A stretch of DNA of 64,000 nt from an uncultured Bacilli bacterium (GTDB taxonomy: Bacteria > Bacillota_I > Bacilli_A > RF39 > UBA660), in assembly GCA_934101645.1 (NCBI GenBank), contig CAKORX010000004.1, positions 70,261-134,260 on the forward strand, given 5' to 3'. Below, piece after piece: positions 8,572 to 17,598 of the stretch. Position 1 is the first letter of the stretch, and every line of letters starts with the position of its first letter. The notes under the pieces are model-generated. The model did no database searches, was not told the origin of the DNA, and saw only the letters and a list, made by a program, of their open reading frames with translations. Both the position numbers and the translations under genes were made by a program.

Positions 8572-9438
8572 ATGACTGATTTATCAAATGCAGAAAGTAG
8601 ATTACTTGGCATTGTAATGTCTATAAGTGATGTCTTTTTTACCGATTTTACTAGTTTCGAAGAACTATATGATTTTTTTAGAAATAATGATGATAGTATG
8701 GGTTTATATCAAAAACTATGTGAATTATATTTCAATGAAGACCGCTATGCAGTAAAAAATATGGTTAAAACATGCTACTACTATTATTTAATAAATCATC
8801 CAAGAGCTCCTAAATTTTCTGAGGAAGAATTAGTTAGTAAATTTATTTCAGATAGGTCATTTGGAGTAAGCATTATTGATGCCTATTATGAACTTTTTTT
8901 CGATAAAGAGCAAACAAGCGAATTAGAATCTGACTTGCTTGACACAAAAATGTATCAAGAATCTATTGCACCTTATAAATGGGAAATTCGTGGAATTAAT
9001 GATTATTTAAGAGAACACGTAAAATCTGTATTTAATTTTGTTTTCGCTTTTGAAGATGATAAAGAAAAAACTTCGGAAGTAGTATATAATTTCATTAAAG
9101 GAACATCTACAACAGAAAATATATATATAAAAGAAAAAATTGATATTATAAGATCATATTTTCCTTATTTTGTAAAAATAATGTATTATGATATATATAA
9201 ATATGTATCTTTTAAAGAAGCAGACACAAGTCTTTCCGAAGAATTATACTTAATTATTAATGATGAAAATATTAATTGGTCAGATCCTAAGCTATTTGAT
9301 TATGATATGTTCAAAATGTTTATAGATTTTATAAGATTTAGTGGAAAAGAAAGAGAGGAAGCAATAAAGAGTTTAACAAGCACACAAAGAAGACTTATTT
9401 TAAATAATGTTCCTCTTAGTGCTTTAGATGAATTTTAG
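8572..9438 (+). CDS. Conserved-looking helical protein of unknown function preceding mutS
   Basis: 288 residues, not recognised. It is predicted alpha-helical and acidic, rich in Tyr/Phe/Glu/Asp, with no signal peptide or membrane span and no recognised catalytic motif. Features include KTCYYYYLINHPRAPKFSEE around residue 65 and a C-terminal STQRRLILNNVPLSALDEF. Shine-Dalgarno GAAAGGGGG sits 5-6 nt before the ATG. It ends 2 nt before the mutS ATG, so the two are co-transcribed and probably translationally coupled. A functional link to mismatch repair is only a context guess. Confidence 0.75.
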   Translation: MTDLSNAESRLLGIVMSISDVFFTDFTSFEELYDFFRNNDDSMGLYQKLCELYFNEDRYAVKNMVKTCYYYYLINHPRAPKFSEEELVSKFISDRSFGVSIIDAYYELFFDKEQTSELESDLLDTKMYQESIAPYKWEIRGINDYLREHVKSVFNFVFAFEDDKEKTSEVVYNFIKGTSTTENIYIKEKIDIIRSYFPYFVKIMYYDIYKYVSFKEADTSLSEELYLIINDENINWSDPKLFDYDMFKMFIDFIRFSGKEREEAIKSLTSTQRRLILNNVPLSALDEF

Positions 9439-9440
9439 TT

Positions 9441-11975
9441 ATGAAAAGATGTGAAGTAGATAAAGCAAAATTGAGTCCAATGATGGCTCAATACATGGAA
9501 ATAAAAGATAAATATGCAGATGTTTTACTTTTTTATAGATTAGGTGACTTTTATGAACTTTTTTTCGAGGATGCATTAATTGCTTCGAAAGAACTTGAAC
9601 TTACTTTAACTGGTAGAGTAGCAGGCTTAGACGAAAAAGTTCCAATGTGCGGTGTTCCTTATCATGCAGTTAAAAGTTATATAGAAAAAGTCGTTAATAA
9701 AGGCTATAAAGTAGCAATTTGTGAACAACTTGAGGATCCTAAACTAGTAAAAGGTATGGTAAAAAGGGGAGTAATAGATGTTATCAGTAAAGGCACTATT
9801 GCGGACTTAGAACTATTAAATTCTTATGAAAATAGTTATGTATCATCCCTTTTAATATATCCTGACGTATATATTTTAACAAGCCTAGATATATCTACGG
9901 GAAAACTTTTAAGTAACAAAATAAATCGAAATATAAATAAACTTACTAATGAAATTGTTAAATATGGTATTAAAGAAATTGTCTTAAAGGATAATGAAGA
10001 CATTAATCTTGTTAATGAACTTAAAACAAAATTTAACATCGAAATTGACTATTATACTGGTCTTGAAGAAGAAATACCAAAAAGTATTAGTGATGCACTA
10101 CCCGATGTTAGATGCACTATAGGTGTTAAACATTTATTTGGCTTTTTAACATTTTCCTCTTTAAAAGATTTATCAAGCATTAGTGAAATAACCGTTATTA
10201 ATAATGAAGATTATCTTTATATGGATGCTTACTGCCAGGCAAACCTTGAACTTGTAGAAACAAGTAGAAATCATGAAAGAGAGTTTTCTTTACTTTGGCT
10301 TTTAGATAAATGTAAAACTGCAATGGGAAGTAGAAAACTTAGAACTATGCTTTTATCTCCACTTAAAGATATTAGTGAAATAAATAAACGTTATGACATG
10401 ATTGAAAAACTTAATACAGAGTTTATTTTAAAAGATAGATTAATATCCTTACTTGATGAAGTTTATGATATTGAAAGACTTACTGGTAAAATTACAAATG
10501 GTTCATTAAATGCAAGAGATTTATTACAATTAAAAAGAAGTTTAAAACCTTTACCAGAAATTAAAGAAATTAATAGTAAACTTGGATTTAATTTAAATAT
10601 TGGAGAATTTAAAGATATTTATGATTTACTTGAAAAAGGTATTTATGAAGATCCTCCGATTACTTTAAAAGATGGTTATTTAATTAAATCTGGATATAAT
10701 ACTGAACTTGATGAACTTAGGGAAATTAAAAAAAGTGGTAAAGATTTTATTGCTAAATTTGAAAGTGAAATAAAAGAAAAAACTGGATTCAAAAATTTAA
10801 AAATTGGTTTTAATAAAGTATTTGGTTATTATATTGAAATAAGTAAAGCACAAGCTAAAGAGGCTGCAGAAAAATTTGGCTTTGAAAGAAAGCAAACGCT
10901 TGCTAATGGTGAAAGATTTATTTCACCAGAATTAAAAGAAAAAGAAGATTTAATATTAAATGCCGAGGAAAAAATTGTAGAACTTGAATATAAACTTTTC
11001 ATAGATATAAAGGAAACTATTAAACTTCAGATAGCGGATTTAAGAAAAACTGCTGATAATTTAAGCTATTTAGACGTTCTTGTAACTTTGTCAGTAGATT
11101 CTGAAAAATATAATTTAGTTAGACCAAGTCTTAATACAGAACATAATCTTGAAATTATTGATGGACGTCATCCAGTTGTAGAAAATTCTTTAAAAGATGG
11201 CTATGTAGCAAATGATTGTAAAATGGATAATAAAATATCCACTTTACTAATTACAGGCCCTAATATGAGTGGCAAATCTACATATATGAGGCAAGTAGCA
11301 ATAACTATAATAATGGCTCAGCTTGGTAGTTTTGTGCCTTGTAAAAAAGCAAATTTACCAATTATTGATAAAATTTTTACAAGAATTGGAGCATCTGACG
11401 ATTTAGCAGGTGGACAATCTACATTTATGGTAGAAATGAGTGAGGCAAATAATGCAATAGAAAACGCTACAGAAAATAGTTTGATTTTATTTGATGAACT
11501 AGGAAGAGGAACTGCCACATATGATGGAATGGCTCTTGCTCAAAGTATTATTGAATATGTTAATGAAAATATTAAATGTAAAACACTATTTTCTACTCAT
11601 TATCATGAACTTACATCACTGGAAAGAAAATATAACTCTATTAAAAATGTTCATGTAGATGCAATGCTCCAAAATGGAGAACTAATTTTCCTTCATAAAG
11701 TAAAAAATGGATCAATTGATAAAAGTTATGGTGTTCATGTTGCCCAAATTGCTGGGCTTCCATCATCTCTTATAAAAAGAGCAAATGAAATTCTAGTGGA
11801 TTTAGAAAGTTCTAATAAAAAAGAAGCAAGTAACAAACAACTTTCATTTGATTTTGAAGAACAAAAACCTAAACCAAAAGATATTTTAAAAGATGTGGAT
11901 GTACTAAATACCACACCTCTTGAAGCATTAAATATTTTATATAAATTAAAAGAAGAAAGCAAAAATAAACAATAA
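9441..11975 (+). CDS. mutS: DNA mismatch repair protein MutS
   Basis: 844 residues, normal MutS length. The mismatch-recognition Phe-X-Glu motif is visible at the N-terminus (RLGDFYELFFEDA, about 30-42). The ATPase domain has Walker A GPNMSGKST (about 605-613), the DDLAGGQSTFMVEMSEA signature and Walker B DELGRGTATYDGMALA. A short C-terminal tail ends DVLNTTPLEALNILYKLKEE, the usual dimer/tetramerisation segment. No mutL follows; the downstream gene is unrelated and separated by a terminator. It starts 2 nt after the unknown gene upstream. Confidence 0.97.
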   Translation: MKRCEVDKAKLSPMMAQYMEIKDKYADVLLFYRLGDFYELFFEDALIASKELELTLTGRVAGLDEKVPMCGVPYHAVKSYIEKVVNKGYKVAICEQLEDPKLVKGMVKRGVIDVISKGTIADLELLNSYENSYVSSLLIYPDVYILTSLDISTGKLLSNKINRNINKLTNEIVKYGIKEIVLKDNEDINLVNELKTKFNIEIDYYTGLEEEIPKSISDALPDVRCTIGVKHLFGFLTFSSLKDLSSISEITVINNEDYLYMDAYCQANLELVETSRNHEREFSLLWLLDKCKTAMGSRKLRTMLLSPLKDISEINKRYDMIEKLNTEFILKDRLISLLDEVYDIERLTGKITNGSLNARDLLQLKRSLKPLPEIKEINSKLGFNLNIGEFKDIYDLLEKGIYEDPPITLKDGYLIKSGYNTELDELREIKKSGKDFIAKFESEIKEKTGFKNLKIGFNKVFGYYIEISKAQAKEAAEKFGFERKQTLANGERFISPELKEKEDLILNAEEKIVELEYKLFIDIKETIKLQIADLRKTADNLSYLDVLVTLSVDSEKYNLVRPSLNTEHNLEIIDGRHPVVENSLKDGYVANDCKMDNKISTLLITGPNMSGKSTYMRQVAITIIMAQLGSFVPCKKANLPIIDKIFTRIGASDDLAGGQSTFMVEMSEANNAIENATENSLILFDELGRGTATYDGMALAQSIIEYVNENIKCKTLFSTHYHELTSLERKYNSIKNVHVDAMLQNGELIFLHKVKNGSIDKSYGVHVAQIAGLPSSLIKRANEILVDLESSNKKEASNKQLSFDFEEQKPKPKDILKDVDVLNTTPLEALNILYKLKEESKNKQ

Positions 11976-11990
11976 TTTTTGCTTTTTTAT
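11956..11990 (+). terminator. Intrinsic terminator at the end of mutS
   Basis: AAAGCAAAAAT (11956-11966) pairs with ATTTTTGCTTT (11975-11985), followed by T residues. The 5' arm lies inside the last codons of mutS. Confidence 0.75.
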
Positions 11991-12003
11991 ATATAATTTT
12001 ATT

Positions 12004-12960
12004 ATGAAAAGAAAAATGATAATAATTATCTGTCTAATATTTTTTCTTATATTTATAAATAATATAAAATCTATTAATGTTTTTAATGAAAAACTTACTT
12101 TGGAGGATAAAATTAGAGAATTACTTTATAAAAAATATCCTTTTAAAATTGCTCAAAAACTTGATAATTATGCAAAAATTAAGTATGAATATAAAAATAA
12201 TTATTTGCTTGTAACATATATAACTAATAAGGACGTTTTAGATACAAATAGAGTGTTTGAATTAAAAGTTAGTTATAATGATATTAAAGATTACATAGAT
12301 ATTTCTAAATATGAAATAATAGATATTTTATCTGATGATGGATTTAATTATGATAAAAATAAGAAAACTATAATATTTACATTTGATGATGGTCCTCATA
12401 AGAAAAATACTTTAGAAATTCTTAATGCTTTAGAAGAATATAAAATGTCTGCAACATTTTTCATGGTAGGGGAGAAATTTACAAATAATAAAGAAATAAT
12501 TCAAAAGGTTTATTCATCTCATAGCGAAGTAGGATATCATAGTTATAGTCATGATATTTTAACAAAAGAAGATCAAAATAAAATTACTGATGAGTTTGAA
12601 ATGACGGATAATTTATATTATTTATATACAAAAAGTCATTTAAATTTAACTAGACCTCCGTATGGTTTAATAAATGATAAAGTTTTAAAAAGTATTAATA
12701 CATCCTTTATATTATGGGATTTAGACACAAATGATTGGAAATATAAAGATGCTAAACATATAGAAAAATATGTATTAAATAATTTAAAAAATGGGGATAT
12801 AATATTATTTCATGATAGTTATAAAAGCACTGTAAAAGCAATTAAAAAACTTTGTGAAGAGCTTTACCTTATGGATGTGCAAGTTTTATCAATAGATGAA
12901 TATGCTCGCCTTTATGATATAAAACTTGAAAAAGGGAAGATGTATTATAGTTTTAAATAA
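12004..12960 (+). CDS. Polysaccharide (peptidoglycan-type) N-deacetylase, membrane-anchored
   Basis: 318 residues. An N-terminal hydrophobic segment (about 4-20) acts as signal anchor. A ~100-residue spacer precedes a NodB-homology domain (about 120-300) with all five motifs: TFDDGP (about 126), HSYSHD, RPPYG, DTNDWK and ILFHD. The metal triad Asp-His-His and the catalytic base are thus present. Carbohydrate-esterase-4 enzymes of this type deacetylate peptidoglycan or other surface glycans. Its exact substrate cannot be read from sequence; PdaA-like roles in spore cortex are possible given the sporulation genes nearby. It stands alone between two terminated units. Confidence 0.88.
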   Translation: MKRKMIIIICLIFFLIFINNIKSINVFNEKLTLEDKIRELLYKKYPFKIAQKLDNYAKIKYEYKNNYLLVTYITNKDVLDTNRVFELKVSYNDIKDYIDISKYEIIDILSDDGFNYDKNKKTIIFTFDDGPHKKNTLEILNALEEYKMSATFFMVGEKFTNNKEIIQKVYSSHSEVGYHSYSHDILTKEDQNKITDEFEMTDNLYYLYTKSHLNLTRPPYGLINDKVLKSINTSFILWDLDTNDWKYKDAKHIEKYVLNNLKNGDIILFHDSYKSTVKAIKKLCEELYLMDVQVLSIDEYARLYDIKLEKGKMYYSFK

Positions 12961-13291
12961 TGCCAATTTCCACTTCCGTTGAGGATTTATATTCAATGTA
13001 TAAATATATTGCACCACCTATTAAAAACATTACTGAGGCAAACTCTCTTAATAAACCATATTTATTTTCATTTATTTTTTCCTTATTAATATGGGCAAAG
13101 TATAGATAGATTAAAAAACCAATTGCTAAAATTATAATATTTATATTTTTATATATTTTTTTACTTTTATAATCTTTTGAAAAAATAAATTTTTCTTCAT
13201 AATAATTTGAAACAATTGCCATAGCAAAAATAAAAATATATATAAGCCAAACTATGTTTTCTTTTTCTATATCTTTTAACTTTGTTTCCAT
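12953..13291 (-). CDS. Hypothetical membrane protein, three hydrophobic segments
   Basis: 112 residues, no family recognised. Three predicted membrane spans (about 13-30, 52-67, 86-100) with charged loops containing KDYKSKKIYKN and HINKEKINENK. It overlaps the 3' end of the deacetylase gene by 8 nt (convergent) and lies 22 nt downstream of another small membrane protein on the same strand, so the two probably form one transcript. No strong ribosome-binding site is visible. Confidence 0.55.
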   Translation of the reverse strand: METKLKDIEKENIVWLIYIFIFAMAIVSNYYEEKFIFSKDYKSKKIYKNINIIILAIGFLIYLYFAHINKEKINENKYGLLREFASVMFLIGGAIYLYIEYKSSTEVEIGII

Positions 13292-13313
13292 AATAAAAAA
13301 TATGTAATAAAGT

Positions 13314-13610
13314 TTATTTTTTATGCTTTATTACATAATCATTAAGTTTTTTATTTCTTATTATAAATGGAGCTATAATAAATATAATTCCAAAAATAAG
13401 TGTACTAATATTATAAAAGTAGTCAATAAATTTAAGCCCATCTTTGTAACCATATATAAATAAAAAAATACTTAAACTTATACATAAAATACCACATATG
13501 AAAGCAGATGTAAGCTTTCTTTTTACATATTTTCCAACTTTAGTAGAAAAATATTCATTGTTTATTTTCTTTTTTTCTTCTTTATTTAATTTTTGATATT
13601 TATTTTTCAT
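13314..13610 (-). CDS. Hypothetical small membrane protein, two hydrophobic segments
   Basis: 98 residues from the Met beginning MKNKYQKLNKEEKKK, chosen because AGGTGA sits 5 nt upstream; an in-frame ATG 21 nt earlier lacks such a site. A basic, probably cytoplasmic N-terminus of about 30 residues precedes two membrane spans (about 35-55 and 65-85) and a short basic tail. No family recognised. It lies upstream of the 112-residue membrane protein in the same direction. Confidence 0.6.
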   Translation of the reverse strand: MKNKYQKLNKEEKKKINNEYFSTKVGKYVKRKLTSAFICGILCISLSIFLFIYGYKDGLKFIDYFYNISTLIFGIIFIIAPFIIRNKKLNDYVIKHKK

Positions 13611-13687
13611 TTGTTCACCTAAAGATATCATAACAAATTAAAAGTTAAATGTCTAATAAAATTATATGTAAAATAGTTAATAATTAA

Positions 13688-13716
13688 TTGAATTATTTAA
13701 TAAAATATAATATACT
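13688..13716 (+). promoter_or_regulatory. Promoter for lemA-DUF2207
   Basis: -35 TTGAAT (13688-13693), 17-nt spacer, -10 TATACT (13711-13716). Shine-Dalgarno AGGAGG follows at 13727-13732, 5 nt before the lemA ATG. Confidence 0.6.
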
Positions 13717-13737
13717 TTAAGTAGATAGGAGGATACG

Positions 13738-14292
13738 ATGAAAATAGCATTAATTATTATAGCAGTTGTTTTAGTGTTAATAGTTTTATATGTTATAAAC
13801 ACAAGAAATGCATTAGTTATTTTAAGAAACAAAGTAAAAGACCAATTAAGTCAAATTGATGTACAACTAAAAAGAAGATTTGATTTAATTCCTAATCTTG
13901 TTGAAACTGTAAAAGGCTATGCAAAACATGAAAAGGAAACTTTAGAAGATGTTATTAAAGCCAGAAATACTTATCTTTCTGCAACAACACCGGAAGACCA
14001 ATTAAAAGCCGATGGTGAACTTACTGGTGCTATCAATAAACTATTTGCTTTAGCAGAAAGCTATCCTGAATTAAAGGCAAATGAAAGTTTTTTATCACTT
14101 CAAAAGGAATTAACTACATGTGAAGAAAAAATTACTTATGCTAGACAATTTTATAATGATTCAGTACTTTCTTATAACAATAAAATTGAATTATTCCCTA
14201 GTAGTATTGTAGCTGGAATGTTCCATTTTGAAAAAGAAAAATTCTTTGAAGCAAGTGCTGAAGAAAGAAAAAATGTACAAGTAAAATTCTAA
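13738..14292 (+). CDS. lemA: LemA family protein (copy 1)
   Basis: 184 residues. One N-terminal membrane helix (about 2-20) is followed by the LemA helical-bundle domain with the family hallmarks RRFDLIPNLVETVKGYAKHE (about 47-66), SYPELKANESF and a C-terminal NNKIELFPSSIVAGMFHF. The biochemical role of LemA is unsettled. It is routinely encoded next to DUF2207/TPM-type membrane proteins, as here. An attenuator-like hairpin separates it from the DUF2207 gene 36 nt downstream. Confidence 0.93.
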   Translation: MKIALIIIAVVLVLIVLYVINTRNALVILRNKVKDQLSQIDVQLKRRFDLIPNLVETVKGYAKHEKETLEDVIKARNTYLSATTPEDQLKADGELTGAINKLFALAESYPELKANESFLSLQKELTTCEEKITYARQFYNDSVLSYNNKIELFPSSIVAGMFHFEKEKFFEASAEERKNVQVKF

Positions 14293-14316
14293 GGCATTGT
14301 TAATGCCTTTTTTTTA
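14291..14316 (+). terminator. Intrinsic terminator/attenuator between lemA and DUF2207 gene
   Basis: AAGGCATT (14291-14298) pairs with AATGCCTT (14302-14309) across a 3-nt loop, followed by a T tract. The next gene starts only about 13 nt later without a separate promoter that I can see. The hairpin therefore probably lowers, rather than abolishes, expression of the DUF2207 gene relative to lemA. Confidence 0.75.
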
Positions 14317-14328
14317 TTAGGAAGGATT

Positions 14329-16026
14329 ATGAGAAGAAATTATTTTATATTATTAATTATTTTACTTTTATTTCCTTTAGGTGTGTTTGCTAAAAATGAT
14401 ATTTATTCAAAAAATGCGAGCATTTATATCGATGAATATGGTACTGCAAATGTAACTGAAACTTGGGAAGTAAAAGGGCAAGATGGAACTGAGTGGTATA
14501 TACCACTTACAAATCTTGGAAAAAGTTCCGTTAGCGACTTTAGTGTTATGATGGACGGAACTATGCTTACACAAAAAACTTGGAATGTAAATGAAAGTAT
14601 TAAACAAAAAGCAGGATATTATGGATATAATTATATTGATAATGGTGTTGAACTTTGTTTCGGCAAAACCGACTATAAAAAACATACTTTTGTAATTAAA
14701 TATACTATATCTAATTTTGTTTTCACAACAAATGATGCAGATGTAATAAGTTGGAGAATTTTTGAATACCAAAATAATAAAACTAGATGGCAAAATTTTT
14801 CTGCCATAATAAAAAGTTATTATACTTTTCCTGATTCATTAGATGTTTGGGGATTTGGTTATAAAGGATATGCTTATGTAAAAGATGGAGTTATTCAAAT
14901 GTCAAATGAAGGAGACATGAGAACAAATTACGTTGTTTTACAAGCAAAATTTCCTAAAGGTACTTTTAAAAACCTTGTAAGGTATTCTAATTTTAATACT
15001 TTTGAAGATGTAAATAATGCCAACTCAGAAAATACGTATGATTATGATTATAATACAGACTCACAAAGTTTCTTAAGTAAAATGCTAGAATTTTTAAGTG
15101 GTATTATTCCAATACTTTTCTGGGTAGCAGTACTTGCAAGTGGTGTTTCTCTTACTGGACAAGAATTTGGTTATAAAGATAATAAAAAAATAGATAAAAA
15201 TAATACCAATATATTTAGAGAAATACCATGTAACAAAGATATTCAATATGCAAATACACTTATTTATTTAAATAAATTTGGTTATAAGGAATCAAATATT
15301 ATTGGAGCAATTATCTTAAAATGGGTTAGAGATGATAAAATTACCTTTATAAAAAAGGAAAAAGCTTTTGGTGGAGAAGAAAGCGTTTTAGATTTAACTA
15401 AAAATCCTACATTTGATAATGATTTTGAAAGTGGATTATTTTCTATAATGCATAAGGCATCAGGAGATGGATATCTTGAGAGTAAAGAATTGGAAAAATA
15501 TTGCCGAAGTCATTATTCAAGTTTCTTCAGATTATTTTCTAAAAATAATTTAGACCAAGTTGAAAAACTTTTGAAAGAAGGCCAAATTAGAAAAAGAGTT
15601 GATAAAAAAGAATGTAAAGCTAAAAAAGTCTTATCAGAGAAAATTTATAAAGATAGTAAAGAATTATATGGATTAAAATTATTCTTCGAAGAATTTGCAA
15701 AAATGGATACAAAAGAAACTTTAGAAGTCAAATTATGGGATGAATATTTAATGTTTGCTTATTTATTTGGAATGGCTGATAGAGTTGCTAAGCAGCTTAA
15801 AAACCTATATCCTGAATATATGGAACAAGAATTCCAAAATCGTAATTTTGACTTTGATACAATCATAAGCATTAATCGTATAGCTTCACGTAGCGTCAAT
15901 GCTGCGAGTGCCGCAAGAAGTGCTGCCCAAAGTTATTCTGCCGGTGGTGGGGGATTCTCATCTGGTGGCGGAGGCGGAGGTTCCTTCGGCGGTGGTGGTT
16001 CATCCGGTGGTGGCGGAAGCCGTTAA
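14329..16026 (+). CDS. DUF2207 family membrane protein with Gly-rich tail (copy 1)
   Basis: 565 residues. Signal peptide (about 1-21, ending GVFA), then an extracytoplasmic beta-rich domain with the DUF2207 start (ASIYIDEYGTANVTETWEVK). One membrane helix lies near residues 255-277, followed by a cytoplasmic region (about 290-520) and a terminal low-complexity tail of Gly with Ser (about 540-565). Of the three DUF2207 proteins in this window it is the most divergent: it lacks the second pair of membrane spans and the IEFYPP motif seen in the other two. It pairs with LemA directly upstream. Function unknown; an envelope role is inferred. Confidence 0.85.
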   Translation: MRRNYFILLIILLLFPLGVFAKNDIYSKNASIYIDEYGTANVTETWEVKGQDGTEWYIPLTNLGKSSVSDFSVMMDGTMLTQKTWNVNESIKQKAGYYGYNYIDNGVELCFGKTDYKKHTFVIKYTISNFVFTTNDADVISWRIFEYQNNKTRWQNFSAIIKSYYTFPDSLDVWGFGYKGYAYVKDGVIQMSNEGDMRTNYVVLQAKFPKGTFKNLVRYSNFNTFEDVNNANSENTYDYDYNTDSQSFLSKMLEFLSGIIPILFWVAVLASGVSLTGQEFGYKDNKKIDKNNTNIFREIPCNKDIQYANTLIYLNKFGYKESNIIGAIILKWVRDDKITFIKKEKAFGGEESVLDLTKNPTFDNDFESGLFSIMHKASGDGYLESKELEKYCRSHYSSFFRLFSKNNLDQVEKLLKEGQIRKRVDKKECKAKKVLSEKIYKDSKELYGLKLFFEEFAKMDTKETLEVKLWDEYLMFAYLFGMADRVAKQLKNLYPEYMEQEFQNRNFDFDTIISINRIASRSVNAASAARSAAQSYSAGGGGFSSGGGGGGSFGGGGSSGGGGSR

Positions 16027-16050
16027 AAGTTCTCAGTTGAGGACTTTTTT
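16025..16050 (+). terminator. Intrinsic terminator after DUF2207 copy 1
   Basis: AAAAGTTCTC (16025-16034) pairs with GAGGACTTTT (16039-16048) with one T-G pair and a 4-nt loop, then T residues. Confidence 0.7.
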
Positions 16051-16128
16051 ATTTGCGTTTTTATTAAAAATTTATAAAAATATATTTATTTTTTATAAAA
16101 ATGTGTTATACTAATTAAGTAATGAGTT

Positions 16129-16204
16129 GTCTCCTTAGCTCAGTTGGTAGAGCAACTGACTCTTAATCAGTGGGTCTAGGGTTCGAATCCCTAAGGGGAC
16201 ACCA
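16129..16204 (+). tRNA. tRNA-Lys (anticodon CTT)
   Basis: A 76-nt cloverleaf. Acceptor GTCTCCT pairs with AGGGGAC (one T-G pair), the D arm contains AGTTGGTA, the anticodon stem ACTGA/TCAGT encloses loop CTCTTAA giving anticodon CTT, and the T arm has GGGTTCGAATCCC. Discriminator A and an encoded CCA (16202-16204) are present. A -10-like TATACT lies at 16107-16112. This isoacceptor reads AAG; a TTT isoacceptor must be elsewhere. Confidence 0.96.
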
Positions 16205-16402
16205 TTAAAATTAAGTAATCATTTCACTTAGATTTTATTTTGTTCTTTGATTTATAAAAATTTAAAAAACAATTTAAAAAAATACAAAAAGCACATATAG
16301 TTAATTTAATTAGTATAATTTTTTAACGTCTTGATAAGGACCACTACCAAATAATATAGAATAACAAATAAAGACAAAAAAATTATGCTTTTTTTATTGC
16401 AA

Positions 16403-16428
16403 TTAAAAAGCCTAATATTAACTATTAG
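16403..16428 (-). terminator. Intrinsic terminator after trmB
   Basis: On the minus strand CTAATA and TATTAG (16412-16417 and 16423-16428 on the plus strand) form a short stem overlapping the trmB stop. It is followed by GCTTTTT. Confidence 0.6.
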
Positions 16429-17056
16429 ACTTTGCATCAAGATAGTATATTGGTCTTCCTTCTTTTTGATATTGCTTTTCATAATTAGTCATGATATTTT
16501 TAATGTTTCTTTCGTCTTTATGAAGGTCTAAGGAAACTGTATTAAATATATACCAATAATTAGATAAACTTTCAATAGAGTAGGCAAAAAAGCCTTTATT
16601 ATCGGTTTTTAAAATAATGTGTTTCTCTTTTTTAAATACTTTATCATAAACTCTTAAATATCCTTCATGAGTAAATCTACGTTTTTCGTCTTGTTTTTTA
16701 GGCCAAGGATCACAAAATGTTAAATATATAGTATCAATTTCTCTTTGAAAAACATTACCAATATTTTTAGCATCCATATTTATGAGTCTTAAATTAGGCA
16801 AATTTTTATTAATTAATCTATTTACCGCCATAACCATTTGCGAATCAACGATTTCTAGTCCTATATAGTTTATATTTGGATTTGCGGTTGCCATATCAAT
16901 AATAAAATCTCCGCGACCCATACCAAGTTCAAGACAAATTGGATTGTTATTTTTGAAAACTTCATGCCATTTTTTTTGATATAATTCAGGATTTTTAATT
17001 AGATACGGACTGCTGTTAATAATCTTATCTGCATTTTTTATAACTTTATATTGCAT
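16418..17056 (-). CDS. trmB: tRNA (guanine-N7-)-methyltransferase
   Basis: 212 residues from MQYKVIKNADKII. This ATG is preceded by AGGAAGTGA, whereas an in-frame ATG 48 nt upstream has none and would add a non-family extension. TrmB forms m7G46 in tRNA using S-adenosylmethionine. Visible are the SAM-binding ELGMGRGDF (about 54-62), GLEIVD, and the family signature CDPWPKKQDEKRRFTHEGYL. It is transcribed alone towards tRNA-Lys and ends in its own terminator. Confidence 0.95.
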   Translation of the reverse strand: MQYKVIKNADKIINSSPYLIKNPELYQKKWHEVFKNNNPICLELGMGRGDFIIDMATANPNINYIGLEIVDSQMVMAVNRLINKNLPNLRLINMDAKNIGNVFQREIDTIYLTFCDPWPKKQDEKRRFTHEGYLRVYDKVFKKEKHIILKTDNKGFFAYSIESLSNYWYIFNTVSLDLHKDERNIKNIMTNYEKQYQKEGRPIYYLDAKSNS

Positions 17057-17198
17057 TTTTTCACTTCCTATAATAATTATAATAAATATAGTGGTATTTA
17101 GCAATAAACTTTTTAACTTATTTTTTCAGCAAAATAGGGTGGTTTTTTACAAAAATAAAAGAAAAACAATAAATTATGATAAAAATATAAAAAAAGAG

Positions 17199-17227
17199 TT
17201 GCATTTACTTAAAAAATAAGGTAAAAT
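17199..17227 (+). promoter_or_regulatory. Promoter for tRNA-Ile/tRNA-Glu
   Basis: -35 TTGCAT (17199-17204), 17-nt spacer, -10 TAAAAT (17222-17227). The tRNA-Ile gene begins 22 nt after the -10. Confidence 0.65.
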
Positions 17228-17248
17228 GTAAAAGTACGAAAAAGAAAT

Positions 17249-17325
<77 letters not shown>

Positions 17326-17331
17326 TTTTTT

Positions 17332-17408
17332 GGCCCGTTGGTGAAGCGGCTTAACACACTGCCCTTTCACGGCAGCATTCATGGGTTCGAATCCCGTACG
17401 GGTCACCA
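17332..17408 (+). tRNA. tRNA-Glu (anticodon TTC)
   Basis: A 77-nt cloverleaf. Acceptor GGCCCGT pairs with ACGGGTC, anticodon arm CTGCC-CTTTCAC-GGCAG gives TTC, T arm ATGGGTTCGAATCCCGT, and CCA is encoded. It is the distal gene of the Ile-Glu pair. Confidence 0.97.
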
Positions 17409-17419
17409 GAAAAATAATC

Positions 17420-17443
17420 AAGTCCTATAAAAGGACTTTTTTT
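17420..17443 (+). terminator. Intrinsic terminator after tRNA-Glu
   Basis: AAGTCCT (17420-17426) pairs with AGGACTT (17432-17438), followed by a T7 tract. Confidence 0.85.
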
Positions 17444-17469
17444 GTGTTTATAAATTCTTTAAAGCAAAA

Positions 17470-17491
17470 TAAAAAAGCCTTATTTGGCTTT
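17470..17491 (-). terminator. Intrinsic terminator after tRNA-Ser
   Basis: On the minus strand AAAGCC/GGCTTT (plus-strand 17474-17479 and 17486-17491) forms a 6-bp stem followed by a T run. It lies 11 nt beyond the tRNA 3' end. Confidence 0.75.
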
Positions 17492-17502
17492 AATATATAA
17501 AA

Positions 17503-17593
17503 TGGCGGAGCAGGAGAGATTTGAACTCTCGCACCAGTTACCCGGTCTACACCCTTAGCAGGGGCGCCTCTTCAGCCTCTTGAGTACTACTCC
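17503..17593 (-). tRNA. tRNA-Ser (anticodon GCT)
   Basis: 91 nt with the long variable arm of a class II tRNA. Acceptor GGAGTAG pairs with CTGCTCC (one T-G pair). Anticodon loop CTGCTAA flanked by CCC/GGG gives GCT, reading AGC/AGT codons. T arm GAGAGTTCAAATCTCTC, discriminator G, encoded CCA. It converges with tRNA-Glu. Confidence 0.95.
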
Positions 17594-17598
17594 ATACC

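Noticed and set aside
14407..14793. A 128-codon minus-strand frame opposite the DUF2207 copy 1 gene
   Set aside because: Antisense to a well-supported gene; no initiation signal and no recognisable protein features.
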